Position numbers and translations under genes: made by a program. A stretch of DNA of 64,000 bases from Neocallimastix lanati (nom. inval.) (Eukaryota > Neocallimastigomycota > Neocallimastigomycetes > Neocallimastigales > Neocallimastigaceae): positions 404,001 through 468,000 of the forward strand of contig JACVTC010000038.1 of NCBI GenBank assembly GCA_016946835.1, written 5' to 3'. Position 1 is the stretch's first letter. The number at the start of each line of letters is the position of its first letter. The notes under the pieces were generated by a model. That model did no database searches, was not told the DNA's origin, and saw only the letters and a list, made by a program, of their open reading frames with translations. Shown one piece after another: positions 1 through 14,334 of this stretch.

Positions 1-462
1 TTAAATAAAACAATATAGGAAATAGTTGTTATTCGATTTTATTTTTTATTTTTTATTTTTTAGTTTTTAAAATTATTAAAAAAAAAATTAATATTTATTT
101 AAATCATATCTCACTAACTCATACTAATTCATGAGATGATATTAAAGAATAAAGTGTATTAGTATGTATATTACAACACAACTTCAATTTCTATCCAGTC
201 CTACTATTATATTAAAATTTTTTTAACTTTAATTTTTTTTTTTTCTTTAGACTTAATAAAAATAAAAATATTAAAAATATACCCTACTGTAGTAATGAAA
301 ATATCCAACCACATCATTCTGGTATAAATTGGTAATATTCTATTTTTCTACTACTGATTTTGACTGAATTAAATTTTCTTTTTTGGTAAGTAAAGCCTAC
401 TTTATTAGTAATACTAATAATAATTATAAATATTATTTACTTTTTATTGTTATCAATTATTA

Positions 463-495
<33 letters not shown>

Positions 496-975
496 TTTTT
501 TTTGGTTTATTATTTTATTTTTACTTAATATTTATTTATTTATTTATTTAGTATAATTTAATTAATTAATTATTTATTATTTAATTATTATTATTAACTC
601 ACCTATTTATTATTTATTTATTATTTAATTATTATTATTAACTCACCTATTTATTATTTATTTATTATTTAATTATTATTATTAACTCACCTATTTATTA
701 TTTATTTATTATTTAATTATTATTATTAACTCATCTATTTATTATTTATTTATTATTTATTTATTTATTTATTATTTAATTTTTAATTATTATTAGCTTA
801 CATATTTATTTTATTTATTATGTATTTATTTATTATAATTTAATTATTAATCATGTACTTTTATGTTATTAAATTATTATTTATTTAATTTTTCTTTAAT
901 TATTATTAATATTAACTTGTTTATTATTCATATAATTATTATTTAAATATTTATTTATTTCCTTACTATTCATTT
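1..975. repeat. AT-rich desert with a 44-bp tandem repeat
   Basis: No gene is visible. The stretch is made of A/T runs, a TTA microsatellite near 465-495 and a tandem repeat. The repeat unit is about 44 bp and begins CTCACCTATTTATTATT. Unit starts lie at 598, 642, 686 and, with one change, 730, giving three full copies plus a decayed tail. Confidence 0.8.
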
Positions 976-1265
976 TGCCATACCATTTCGGCGTTGACGC
1001 GGTCCTACTTCTAAGCAAGGCTACTATGAAAGACGTTTCATATAGGCTGATTTATGCCACGGGTTTCTTTTAAGTATTGTCATTGAGGGAGGAACAATTA
1101 CACTCATCCTCTCACATATTAAATACTATAGCCAACGAACACAACTTCATTTAAAATGAAAAATATCCTGGGAGGATGAAAATTACTCCATATAGGTTTA
1201 GGAGGTAGTCGCTGGGTCGATCAAGAAACCTTATGTATTAGTCTTGTACTAATTACCAGAATAAA
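976..1265 (-). mobile_element. SINE-like repeat copy, minus orientation
   Basis: An island of clearly higher GC in a pure AT desert, with no long open frame. Read on the minus strand, its end contains GCTTAG followed by CGCCGAAATGGTATGGCA. The same tail occurs at about 33,779 (+) and, more diverged, at 54,163-54,200 (+). Upstream of the tail, a segment near 1090-1140 resembles the tRNA-like part of the 54-kb copy (TGTGAG...GGATGAG). I read it as an old member of one dispersed short retroposon family. The outer limits are approximate, and the far 5' part (about 1145-1265) has no partner in the window. Confidence 0.55.
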
Positions 1266-2730
<1,465 letters not shown>

Positions 2731-3053
2731 TCGTACATTTCGTAAGGTGGCATATTTATATAAGTGGCTTTTTTAATAATCAAATAAATAATAATCAAAT
2801 AAATAATAAATATTCTTTTTTTATATATAATTTATTAATATTCATTTATAAAAATAATTTTTTCTAATTCTTTTTTAATAGAATAAATTATTTCTTTTGA
2901 AATAGTTATTTAATAATATTTCATTGAAAAAAAATATTATTATTTCTTTTAAAATAATAATTATTTATATATTTGTTTATGATTGTATAGAATATCTTAA
3001 AAATGTATGGCTTTAATTAAAAAATTATATACGCTACATTGCGAAAGGCACGA
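2731..3053. mobile_element. MITE-like element with imperfect inverted repeats
   Basis: The left segment at 2731-2754 begins TCGTACATTTCGTAAGGTGG. The right segment at 3030-3053 is TACGCTACATTGCGAAAGGC followed by ACGA. They are imperfect reverse complements: about 17 of 24 positions agree and the differences are mostly transitions. About 275 bp of AT-rich, non-coding sequence lies between them. Size, lack of coding capacity and inverted ends fit a miniature inverted-repeat element. No clear target duplication was found, so the true ends are uncertain. The same motif (CGCCACATT or its reverse) recurs elsewhere in the window. Confidence 0.45.
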
Positions 3054-4289
3054 TCCCCAAATTTTTCAGTTATAATCTAACCTTTACCGTTTTCTATTCT
3101 ATAATTAAATTTTCTATTTTTTTTTTTTTTTTTAAAAAAAGATATTAATTTTCCAAATTTATAATATCAAACAATATAATAATAGTAAAATATTTTACTA
3201 TTATTTTAATCGGTTGATTTTTTACTTTTAAAATTCCGAGAATAAATGATTAATTTAAATTTTATAATTAAAATTTTAATCAAAAATGAATCAAAAATAA
3301 ATAAATATATAAATTAAAAATTATATATATATATATATATAAATAAATAAATAAATAAATAAATAAGTAAATAAATAAATAAATAAAATAAAATAAATAA
3401 ATACATAAATAAATAAATAAATAAATAAATTAAATACATAAATAAATATATACAATTTAATAAATGAATAATATATTAATTAGAAATAATATATAGATGA
3501 ATAGGATAAATAATCAATTAATGAACTAAATGAAAAATTACAGAATAAATTAATTATCAATTAATAAATTGAATGAATAAGAGAATAAAAGAATAAATAA
3601 ATATATATATTTATATTTATAAAAAATGAATTACGAATTACAATTTTTATAATTAAGAAATTATAATTATTAAAGAATTAAAATGACATTGAACTATAAA
3701 TTGAAAAATATGTTTTAAAATTCAATTTAAAAATAGAAATAAGTTTTAGTTAACTATAATGAAGTTATTTTTTATTTACAAATATTTTAATATTAATTTT
3801 TATATAATGTAGAAATTTAAAATTGATATATTATAAATGTATATGTATAAATTGGAAAAAATCTCTTTTATATAAATATTACTTCAAAATTTATATAATT
3901 AAGAAAAATATTACAAAGTGAATAATAAATTTCAAATATGAATTTATTATGTTATTTTTGATATGTCTTTGTAAATGCTAAAGTGTATTAAATATTTTTG
4001 TATTTCTTTATACCATTTTCTATATTGCATAAAAAATAAAATTTATATTATTAATAATAAATAAAAAATAAAAAATAATAAATAATAATAAATAATAAAT
4101 AATAATTATAATATTATATCTTTTTTTTTTTGTTTTTAAAAGAAATTTTTTATAATATCATTTATTAACTATTCAAATTAAATAATTTCATATATTCATA
4201 TATTCATTATTTATTAAAATAATTAAAAAATTATTTTTTTTATTATTTTAAATACTTTTATTTCTTTTAAATTTTTTTTATTCTCTTTA

Positions 4290-4326
<37 letters not shown>

Positions 4327-4814
4327 CTAGTTTTATCTATCTTATTCATATTTTTGTTGTAAATATTTCATATTTCCAAATTAAAAAAAAAAAAATAATA
4401 ATAATAAATTTATATTTTTTTAACTATTCATTATAATTAAATATTAAACTTTCCAAATATTTTTATATATCAAAACTTTTATATAAAAATTTTTAAAAAC
4501 TGGTTAGAAAAGAAGATAAATTAAAATATTAAAATAAAAATATATATATATATATATATAATTTTTTTTTTTTTAAACTAGGAAGAGAATACACTTCCAG
4601 TGCTTTATTAAATAGATTGAAATATTTTTATGTATTACATTTAATTAAAAAAAAAATGCATTATATAATTAAAAGATAAAAAAAAAATCAAAATTTATGT
4701 AAAAGATTAAGTAAAATAAAAAATAATAAAAAGATTAAGAAATAACAAATTTTAATTAATCAAAGAAAATTTAATGTAATATAAAGAATAAAATTAAATT
4801 CAAGAGTTAAATAA
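3054..4814. other. AT desert, no gene seen
   Basis: Only simple sequence: AAAT repeats at about 3340-3430, a T run of about 37 near 4290-4326, and short TA arrays. No open frame with coding character on either strand. Confidence 0.8.
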
Positions 4815-5547
4815 AATTCGGTGTGATGTATACTACGAGTAGTAACATGATCACCAAGTTAATTCTAACATAATAAAACAAAGAAGTAAAATCTTTAAAA
4901 TAGAATAGTGTGGTATCCACTAAACTCTCCCCGGAACCACAAGAAAGATCATCAGAAGTTGAATTACTTATTATAGGCTCTGTGTTCGGAACGGTGCTGT
5001 TAGTTAATATGTAATGATGAGAATTAATAGGACTTCTAACTGCATTATTCCTTTGCCATAATCGGTACGACGAATGTCACTCTTGGTAATGAAAGTGCTT
5101 TTGCTAAATTTCTCAAAAAAGTAACTCAAGAGAGCTACTGATGATTGGTATTGTATTAGCAAGATATTCCGCAAGCCCCACAATATACGGAACAGTAGAC
5201 CCCTGTGAACTTTTTAGGAGTTGTTCACTGAAATGTCTCTGTTCCCCAGTATCGAATTGTAGCTCATCTAAAGCTGAAATTCCTTCAAGAAGGAATGTAT
5301 TAATATACCGGTTTATGAAATTTTCATATTCTAAAATATTAGAATAAGAAGGAAGTAAGGAAAGATTCCTTACTTTATTGGCAAATATAATGATTATTAT
5401 ATCTTCATAATTTAAATTTAATTCTTTAAATCATCGATAAAATCTAAAGATTTACATTGACATGAAGTAAAGATAGTGCATTCAAATATCCAATGGATAA
5501 AAGATTATTCACCTTTTCCACAACAAGGGAAGAATTTAGGACAATAA

Positions 5548-5575
<28 letters not shown>
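4815..5575 (-). mobile_element. Decayed non-LTR retrotransposon (LINE) 3' part
   Basis: A higher-GC island with interrupted coding sequence on the minus strand. Near 5,530-5,470 the frame shows a CysCys...His...Cys cluster (PCCGKGE, then SFIHWIFEC), the type of zinc-binding motif found after the reverse transcriptase in many LINEs. Downstream, frames read ALDELQFDTGEQRHFSEQLL and SSQGSTVPYIVGLAEYL, which look like real former protein but belong to no family I can name. Several stops and frame changes interrupt it and the upstream RT domain is absent, so this is a 5'-truncated dead copy. Assignment to the LINE class rests mainly on the zinc motif. Confidence 0.5.
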
Positions 5576-5584
<9 letters not shown>

Positions 5585-5663
5585 TAACAAATAACAAAAA
5601 AAAAAAAAAAAAAAAAAAACAACATCAAACAAAAATCAACAAACGAAACAAAAAAGAAACTTC

Positions 5664-5697
<34 letters not shown>

Positions 5698-5884
5698 AAA
5701 ATTATTGATAATTATTTTTTTTTCCTTTTTTTAAAATCCTATATTTTAATTAGGTTACTATGAATTTTTTTTTATAACAAAAATAATCTTATTTTATTAT
5801 TATTATTTAATATTAATATTAATATATTTTATTCTATTTATTTAATATTATCTAATAATTATTATTTTCTTTTTATCTGTTAAA

Positions 5885-5915
<31 letters not shown>

Positions 5916-6008
5916 TTTTAAAATTTAAAATATTACTTATTATTTATTATTCTTATTATTGTATATATATTATATATTATTATTTTTGTTGTTTAAATTG
6001 TTATTTTT
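5576..6008. other. Intergenic simple sequence
   Basis: An A run at about 5596-5619, TTA/ATT microsatellites near 5665-5695 and 5887-5913, and AT-rich filler. This is the 3' flank of the CDC50 gene. No gene is seen. Confidence 0.75.
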
Positions 6009-8563
6009 TTAACGATCTCCAGCATCAGCATTAGTAGCAGCAGCTGAAGCCTTATTCCAACTTAAGTATTTATGATCACCTAATTTTCTTGGCTTATAAA
6101 GATGACGAATTAAGAAGATAATACCAAATACAAGACTAATAAAACCAACAAAGACATATGCTATTCCAAGGAATGGGTTTTTTCCACCAATAATTGATGT
6201 GGTAGTAATAACAAATGATTTGGTACCACCATAACGATCGACATCATATCCTATTTATTATTATTATAGGTAATAATTAATATTACATATATAATATACA
6301 TATTTTATTTTTTATTTTTTATATTTTTATTTTTTATATTTTTATTTTTTATTTTTTATTTTTATTTTATTTTTTATTTATAATTATATTTAGAGTTTAA
6401 AGTTTTATTATTATTATTATTATCATTATTTCATAATAATATAATATGATATAAAATAAAATAATATTATTTGAAATATATATAAATAAATAAAAACTTA
6501 CTATTAGTGATATCGAGAGTATAGACACCTGGCTTAAGATCAGCATCTTCATTTTTAGAGTAAAGTTTTCTAAAGTTTGGTAAACCAGCGGTTCTCATCC
6601 AGACTTGGAAATGTTCCCAATTCTTTAAATCTGGGAAGTTTTCTTTTGTGTAACCATTAGCAAATTCTGGGAAACCAGTTTGCCAATGTGGTGGTGGTCT
6701 AATTTTACTAAGATCATCACCATAAAGTTTTAAAAAATCATCTTTACTACCATATTTATCAGCATCAGAAGGCCAAGCAATACCTTTATCTTTTAATTCA
6801 TACTTTGTATTATTTCCATTAACTAATTCATTTGCAAAGACATCTATAGTTTTTATTAATATGTTTATATTTATATATATCATACATAGGTGTAAGATAT
6901 GTTAATATAAAATAAATAATTGTATTAATAATAATAATATTATTATTATTTAACAATTGCAATTATAATAATAATAGTTAACATGTCATTTTAACTATTA
7001 TGATTGATTTTTTTTTTTTTTTTTTTTAAAACTGTTGCAATTATAATAATAATAGTTGAATTTTTTTTTTTTAAAACAATTGCAATTATAATAATAATAG
7101 TTAACATGTCATTTTAACTATTATGATTATTATTTTTTATTTCTTGTAATTAATATTTATAATTATAAATATCTATTTATTCATACCTGTAAACATAGAA
7201 TTAGCAATTAAACCACATGGGAAATATTGGTATTTTGTTTTTTCTTCAAATCTAACTGGATCACAATTACTATTTAAACTGTCTGGCTTTTTTTTTCCTT
7301 CAAGTTGTGTAGAATCATAACTTTTAACATAACTTCTGTGATTTTGATAAAAAGATGTAAGACGATAGTAGAAAAATACGGGTTTTTTAAAAGTTTCCTT
7401 GATTTCAAATTTAACTGTACATGTATTCGTTTCATTTACATATTTCCATTGTACATTTTTATCATGTTCTGTTGCAGTAAATTGAGCTGGTGCTTTTTTA
7501 CAGTTAGTATATTCAAATTGGAATTCATTAACCTTATTAAAATTTTTAGTTAATATAATATATATATAAATTTTATTAGTATTATTTTTTTATTGAAGTT
7601 TAATTATTATTATTATTAATCTATTATTGAAAATTCAATAACATTTATATTAATTGAAATATATTGAATCCTTTGTGATTTTAAAATAAAATAAATGTAC
7701 TTTTGTGTTTAATAAAATTTTTCAAAATATTAAGATATTAAGTATGATAAAGTGAAAGCGAAATAAATGAATTTTTTTATATAATATTGAAAATATTCAA
7801 AATGTTTTTTAAGATGAAATTTCAATGTATTTTATTAACATATATATATTATTATTATTATTATTTTGAATGAAATTTATATATTATAACTAAAAGAATC
7901 CTTGTTATTAATATTATCAATAAATTTTAATTATCCAATATGCTTGGGTGTGTAATGATTAATTTTTTTGAGTTTTTGGATTTGAAACTGGAACATTAAA
8001 TAACAATTCCCTTATTTTAATATAAAATTAATTTTTCATATTATTTATTATATTTCCATTATTCATAGCAGTTCGTTATTTTATTTTATTTTATTTTTAT
8101 TTTTTATTTATTTATTTTTGTTGTTGTCTTAAATCAAGATGAATCTCAAATTACCTTTGTTGCTGCAATAAATAAACCAATACCAATTGGAATAAAAGCA
8201 ATGCCTATAAAGAAAAGTGTCGGTAAAACATTTTTTGGTGTTAAAATGGGTTGCCAAGCCTTTAAACGTTGTTGTCTAATAGCATTATCTATTATATATT
8301 TTTTTAGATTACAATTAATAATTAGTAATATGATTCTTAAATAATAAATTTTTATTTTTTTTTATTGTTTAGTTTATTGTTTATAAATATATATTTTTTT
8401 ATTTACTTTTTTATTTTTATTTTAATTTTATTTTTTTATTTTATTTACTATATATATAAATTTTATATTATTATATTTATTATTATTATATTTTTTTATA
8501 AGTTCAAATTTTTTTATAGTATTTACTTTTTGGTTTGTTCACTTTTGGTTGATTATCAGCCAT
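6009..8563 (-). CDS. CDC50/LEM3 family protein, P4-ATPase beta subunit
   Basis: Accessory subunit of P4-type flippases, needed for their ER exit and for moving aminophospholipids to the cytosolic leaflet. Five exons, read on the minus strand: 8563-8527, 8288-8155, 7532-7187, 6843-6502, 6250-6009. All introns are GT...AG and the phases match, giving 366 residues, a normal family length. It starts [12 protein letters not shown]. Membrane span 1 is in exon 2 (about residues 35-57, within [16 protein letters not shown]) and span 2 in exon 5 (about 315-334). Between them is the large luminal domain with paired Cys and the family signatures [23 protein letters not shown] and GGTKSF, then [11 protein letters not shown] before span 2. 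The start is set by the 37-nt first exon, which joins in frame to the conserved [13 protein letters not shown] segment. No missing family element is visible. Confidence 0.93.
6948..7130. repeat. Intronic hairpin-forming tandem repeat in CDC50 intron 3
   Basis: Inside the 343-nt intron between exons 3 and 4. A unit starting CAATTGCAATTATAATAATA is present three times (about 6953, 7034 and 7079). In the first and last copies it continues into a perfect inverted repeat: ATAATAGTTA (6971-6980, 7094-7103) pairs with TAACTATTAT (6992-7001, 7115-7124) around an 11-nt loop. The middle copy lacks the second arm. Confidence 0.7.
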
Positions 8564-8599
8564 TCTCTATTATAATAATTAATTGATTTTTCTTTTTCT

Positions 8600-8630
<31 letters not shown>

Positions 8631-11600
8631 TATGGATAATTCAAAATATTGATGTAACGAATTATTATAGGTATTAAATAGTATATCGTAAAAAAATTAT
8701 TGTTATTATATTTTATGTTGCTCTTTTATTATTTTTTCTTTCTTAGGTATTTAATAATTGCAATTTTTTAAAATGTAGTTGAAATTCTTTTAATTAAATA
8801 ATGTTCGTTATAAAAAAAAAAAAAAAAAAAAAATGAATAAACTAGTACTGTATTAACATGTAAAATGTGACTATATAATATGTAACTATATATATTATAA
8901 ATAAAAAAGAAAAGTAAACAATATTTTAGAATTTGATTTAGATTAAATAATATATTTTTATTAATATATATTTAATGTTTAATATTCTATTTAATCTTAG
9001 TAATAAAATTTCTATTTTACATATGTTTGATGTATTTATGTTATATATATTATATATATATTTTTTTTTTTTTAAAGAAAAACAAATAATTTTTATTCAA
9101 TATGATTTATGCTTTTTCAATTATAAAATTTTATTTTAAAAAAATTTATTTTTTTATTCTAATAATTGAATTTATAAATAAAATTAAATAATTGTTAAAA
9201 TAATTCTTATTACTAATTAAATTTAGTATATATTGTATTGTATTGTATTATATTGAATTATAATTTTTTAAATAAAAAAGTATAATAAATAGAATAAACT
9301 ATTAAATACTCCACTATTAAATAATTTGATAATTATATAAATAAATTATAAATAAAACAAAATAATATATTGAATAAAAAAAATAAGTAAATACATGTAT
9401 AAATAAATAAATAAATAATAAATAATGAATAATAATAAATAATAAATAAATAATCAATAATCAATAAATATTCAATAATCAATAAATAATATAATAAATA
9501 ATAAATAATAAATAATAAATTATAGGTAATATAAATTTAATAATTTTGTATTGAATAAAAATAAAATATTTATTAATACTTAATTTTATATATTTATTAT
9601 TAAAAAATAATAAATATTTCGATTATTCTTAAAACTGACAAATATACAATTATAATAATGATTTATTAGAATAATTAAAAAATATTACTTTAGAATTTAA
9701 ATTTGTCAAAATAATATTTTTTTTATATTTCATTTATTATTTTGACAAATTTACAAATATATTTTATTAAATTTTAATATTAGAAATAAATTAAAGTTTA
9801 ATAATTAATAATAATAATAATAAATAATAAAAATTATAATAACAATAATAAATAATAAAAATTATAATAATAATAATAAATAATAAAAATTATAATAATA
9901 AATTTGATAAAAATAAGATAATGTACAATAATTGATAGCCTGTTATTTATTATTAAATTATTTATAAATAAAAGTTCAATTGTCAAAGTATTTCCTATAT
10001 ATATATTTATTTATTATTTTATTTATTTATTTATCTTCTCTTTTTTAAATCTCCCTCTTAAAGTCCACTTTTGTTTATTATTTATATCCTTTTTTTACTA
10101 TTATTTTTAGTTATTTAACTATTCTATTTTAATATATTTCAATATATTTCAATATAAAATAATATAATATAATATGAGGTAGAAATAATTTAATACAATT
10201 TACTACATTTTGTACTATAAAAATTCTTTATCAATATAATACTATTACATAATTATAAATAATAATAAATAAATAATAATAATAATAAATAATAAATAAT
10301 ACATAATAATAATAATAATAATAATAATTAATAATAATAAATAATAAATTATAAATAATAAATAATAATAATTATATTGAAATTGTATAAAGATTATTTA
10401 TTATTTACAAATATTAAATTTTATAAAAATGATTTTTTTAAAATCAATACATTTTAAATATAAAATTATAAATATGTGAAATTTATAAAGCTCCAAACTC
10501 CAAACAATTACTTATTTAACTGAAATAATGTTAATAAAATGAACTACAAAATTATCTAAATAATTTTATTTAAATAAAATCATATAAATTTAATTTTTAA
10601 ATAAAATGTATAATTGGAAAAAGTTTAAAAAGTTTATATAATATATAAAAACTAAGGAAAAGCGTTATAATATTTGACTAAAACTTAATTTTAATAAATA
10701 TTTAAATATTATTAAATAATTTTAGTAAATAATTAAATAATATTTATTATTGAAATTAGTGATAAAATTGTTTTTTATTATTATGTATAATAAAATTATA
10801 TGGAACGTCATTTATAATTAAATATTATTTGAATAAAATGTAAAATGAAAAAAGTTTAAAGCTTAGATATCACAAGAAATGATAAAGAAAAGCGTTGTGT
10901 CATATAACATATGATGTTAAGCAGAAACTTTTTTTTAAAAAATTATATCATGTATATTTAATTTTATAAAAATTAGGGCTGTAAAAGTGATTTATATAAA
11001 TAATTTAATTTTTTTATTGCATTTTTTGTTAAATTTACTTTAGTAAAATTTGTATCAGTTAATATTAGTGATCCTTTGTATATAATTAAAATTTTATCTT
11101 TTCATTAATAATTGTTATTTATTATTATAGCATAAGAAAATTATATGGAACACTATTTATAATCTACCTATAATATTTTATAAAAATGAAAATGGTTTCA
11201 TTATTTTTATATTATATATACATATAGAGTTATTTATTTTTTTATATAAATTTCAATATTTTTATAATTTGAATTAATGATTTTAATATTATTTAATTAA
11301 ACTTTTTTTATTATTTTATGTAATTTAAAATATATAATTAATGAAACATTTTCTTTTTCAAATCTATTATTTTATTAGATTATATTAAGTATATGAAGAT
11401 CATCTAAATTTTTTTTTAAAAATATTTGTTATACTATAAATAATAACCTATGATATTTATTCTATTTATAAAAAAATAGTATAAAAAATAAGTAATTTTA
11501 TATTTTATTATTTTATTTTTAATTTTTAGTTGTCATAATTTTAAAATATACATAATAATTTTATATATTAATAATATTTTATAATTAAATATATGGATAT

Positions 11601-12444
11601 ATTGAGATTATGTTATACATATGATTATTGAAATAAATGAAAGATGTAAAAAGAATATTTTTTTAAACTTCACTTGTTTATTAAGAGCATAAATTAAATT
11701 TAGATTAATATAGAATAGCCAAGGTTAATTATGAAACATTTCCAGATTTATAATATTTAAGTAATATTTTTTAGAAAAAAAAGATGGTTGATGTATTATA
11801 TTAAAAATATAAATAATATAGTGAACTTCATGCTCCGAAATATTTAAATTAAAATATATTTCATTATATATTTTATCTAAATAATTTTAGATAAAAATAA
11901 CTAATTAATATATAAATATATATATATATATTTAAATGTAAAAATAAAATAAATACTATTGGAAGTTATTAATAATTAATTATCAATTATCTTTTTTAAT
12001 CATAAATTCAAATGATATAATTAATTCAATAACAAATAAACAAATAAAATAATTTATTATTATTAATAATTGATAAAATTGATAATCTATATGTAACAAA
12101 AAATAAATTTGTATATAAAACTATAAAATAAAATAATTTAAAAATAGAATTTAATTTTTAAAATTTATTTTATGTGAATAAATTTTAAAAGATAAAGTCA
12201 AATTTATATATTTTTAGTCTTTAATATATTTTATAAAGAAAAAAGTCCATGGATTCATTTAAAATATTGAAGGAATAAAGGGGAAATAATAAATTTAAAT
12301 GTGAATTTAAATGGTGTTTTGTTATTTTATAAATTAAATAATTTGTTATATTTATTATTAATATAAATATGTTTTTAATATGATCTTAAGAAACTTTATT
12401 ATCTATTATTTAATTACAATTAATATTAAAGAGAAATATATATG

Positions 12445-12494
<50 letters not shown>

Positions 12495-12861
12495 GAATTA
12501 ATAGACTTTTTTTTTCTTTTATTTCAAATAATAAATATATGTACTTTTTAGTGTTATCTTTATTTTATTTTAGAAAATATATAATTTTTATTAATAACAT
12601 ATTATTAATTTTTAAAATAGAAATTGAAATTTTTATTTTCTAAATTAAAAAAAAAAGTATATATAGTTATATATATATTTGTAAAATTTGAGGAATTTTA
12701 TGTTTTTAATAGATTGAGAATATAAAAAAAAAAAGTATTTTTAGTTGTATTTTTAATATATATATAATCACTATGACTTAAAAATAAATTCATATATTTT
12801 TTCAATTATAATAGATTTTATTATTAAATGTTTTAATGTAAATAATAACACTTCATAAAAA

Positions 12862-13012
12862 AAGTATATCTTTTCTTTATTTTATGATATCTCTGAGCTT
12901 TCATCATTTTTTTAAAATATAGTTATTTTAATTATAAAATAAGTATATCTTTTCTTTATTTTGTGATATCTCTGAGCTTTCATCATTTTTTTAAAATATA
13001 GTTATTTTAATT
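12862..13012. repeat. 79-bp tandem duplication
   Basis: Two nearly identical copies, starting at 12,862 and 12,941, each begin AAGTATATCTTTTCTTTATT and contain GATATCTCTGAGCTTTCATC. They differ at about one position in 72, so the duplication is recent. Confidence 0.85.
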
Positions 13013-13894
13013 GCAAAAAATTTATTATTTTTAATATAATTTATATGTCATTTTACTATTTCGTTAGACTTAAATTGTGTAATAAAAATTTTATGTAAAT
13101 GTATATATTATAGCTTTAACTTAGAGATTAGTGTATTTACGAAGTAATAAGAAAAAAAAATGTATATAAAAAAATGTAAAACTATAAAGTTTCACAATCT
13201 TTATATATAATTCTTTAATTATAAGTCTTTTTTTAAACTTTAATTAAAAGTATTGCTAATTTTCCATGTATTGTCCTTTAAACTAATTTTTTAATAATAA
13301 AATATTTTATTTTTATGTATTGTCCTCAAAACAAAATTTTAATAATAAAATATTATATAATAATTATTAAATAAAATTTAAATTAATTAGAAAACTAATA
13401 ATAATTACCAATAACCATCATTTTATTTTTAATTTAAAAAATTATTTATTAAAATTTCAATAAAAATATTTATATAATTATAGGTTTTATCATTTTTACT
13501 ATCATTTTTTCTTTTTGCTAAAATAAAATATATTATGAATTATTAATAGATTTATAATAGAAATATTTAATTAAATATAGCATTTAATTTATAGCTTTTT
13601 AAATATAATAAAACAAATAAAATCAGGAAAAAAAAAAATAAGGTTAAATTTTTTTATTTTTATTTTTTTTTTTTATTTTATTGTTAAATTATTTTATTAT
13701 TTTATTATTATATTATTATATTATTATATTATTATATTATTTTATTATTTTATTATTTTTATTTTATTTTATTTTACTTATTTATTTTATTTTTTATTTT
13801 TTATTTTTTTATTTTTATTTTTATTTTTTTTATTTTTTTTTATTTTTTTTTTTTTTTTTTTGGATTATTAAGTTTTAAAATGTTATTTAAATAT

Positions 13895-14108
13895 TCGATT
13901 GTTAAAATATATAAATATATGAATAAAATATTATTATTTAATTATTTGATTGTTAAAATATAAATATATGGATATAATATTATTATTTAATTATTTGATT
14001 GTTAAAATATAAATATATGAATAAAATATTATTATTTAATTATTTGATTGTTAAAATATAAATATATGAATAAAATATTATTATTTAATTATTTGAATTT
14101 TATAATAT
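13895..14108. repeat. 49-bp minisatellite, four copies
   Basis: The unit begins GATTGTTAAAATATAAATAT. Starts are at about 13,897, 13,948, 13,997 and 14,046, followed by a partial copy. The first copy is more diverged and spaced by 51 bp. Confidence 0.8.
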
Positions 14109-14128
14109 ATAAATATATAAAAGTATGT

Positions 14129-14334
14129 TTCCAAAGTAATTATGATTTTATTTATAATAATTATATATATTTTTTACATTTTAATATTATTAATTATGGA
14201 TTTAAATAAATATACTATCATACATTAAAAGCTTCCAAAGTAATTATGATTTTATTTATAATAATTATATATTTTTTACATATTAATATTATTAATTATG
14301 GATTTAAATAAATATACTATTATACATTAAAAGC
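14129..14334. repeat. 104-bp tandem duplication
   Basis: Two copies starting TTCCAAAGTAATTATGATTT at 14,129 and 14,233. They match over about 100 bp up to CATTAAAAGC, with a few small differences. The block lies directly after the 49-bp minisatellite. Confidence 0.85.

Noticed and set aside
7305-7553. An 82-residue plus-strand frame
   Set aside because: It lies antisense to CDC50 exon 3, which has clear family motifs on the minus strand.
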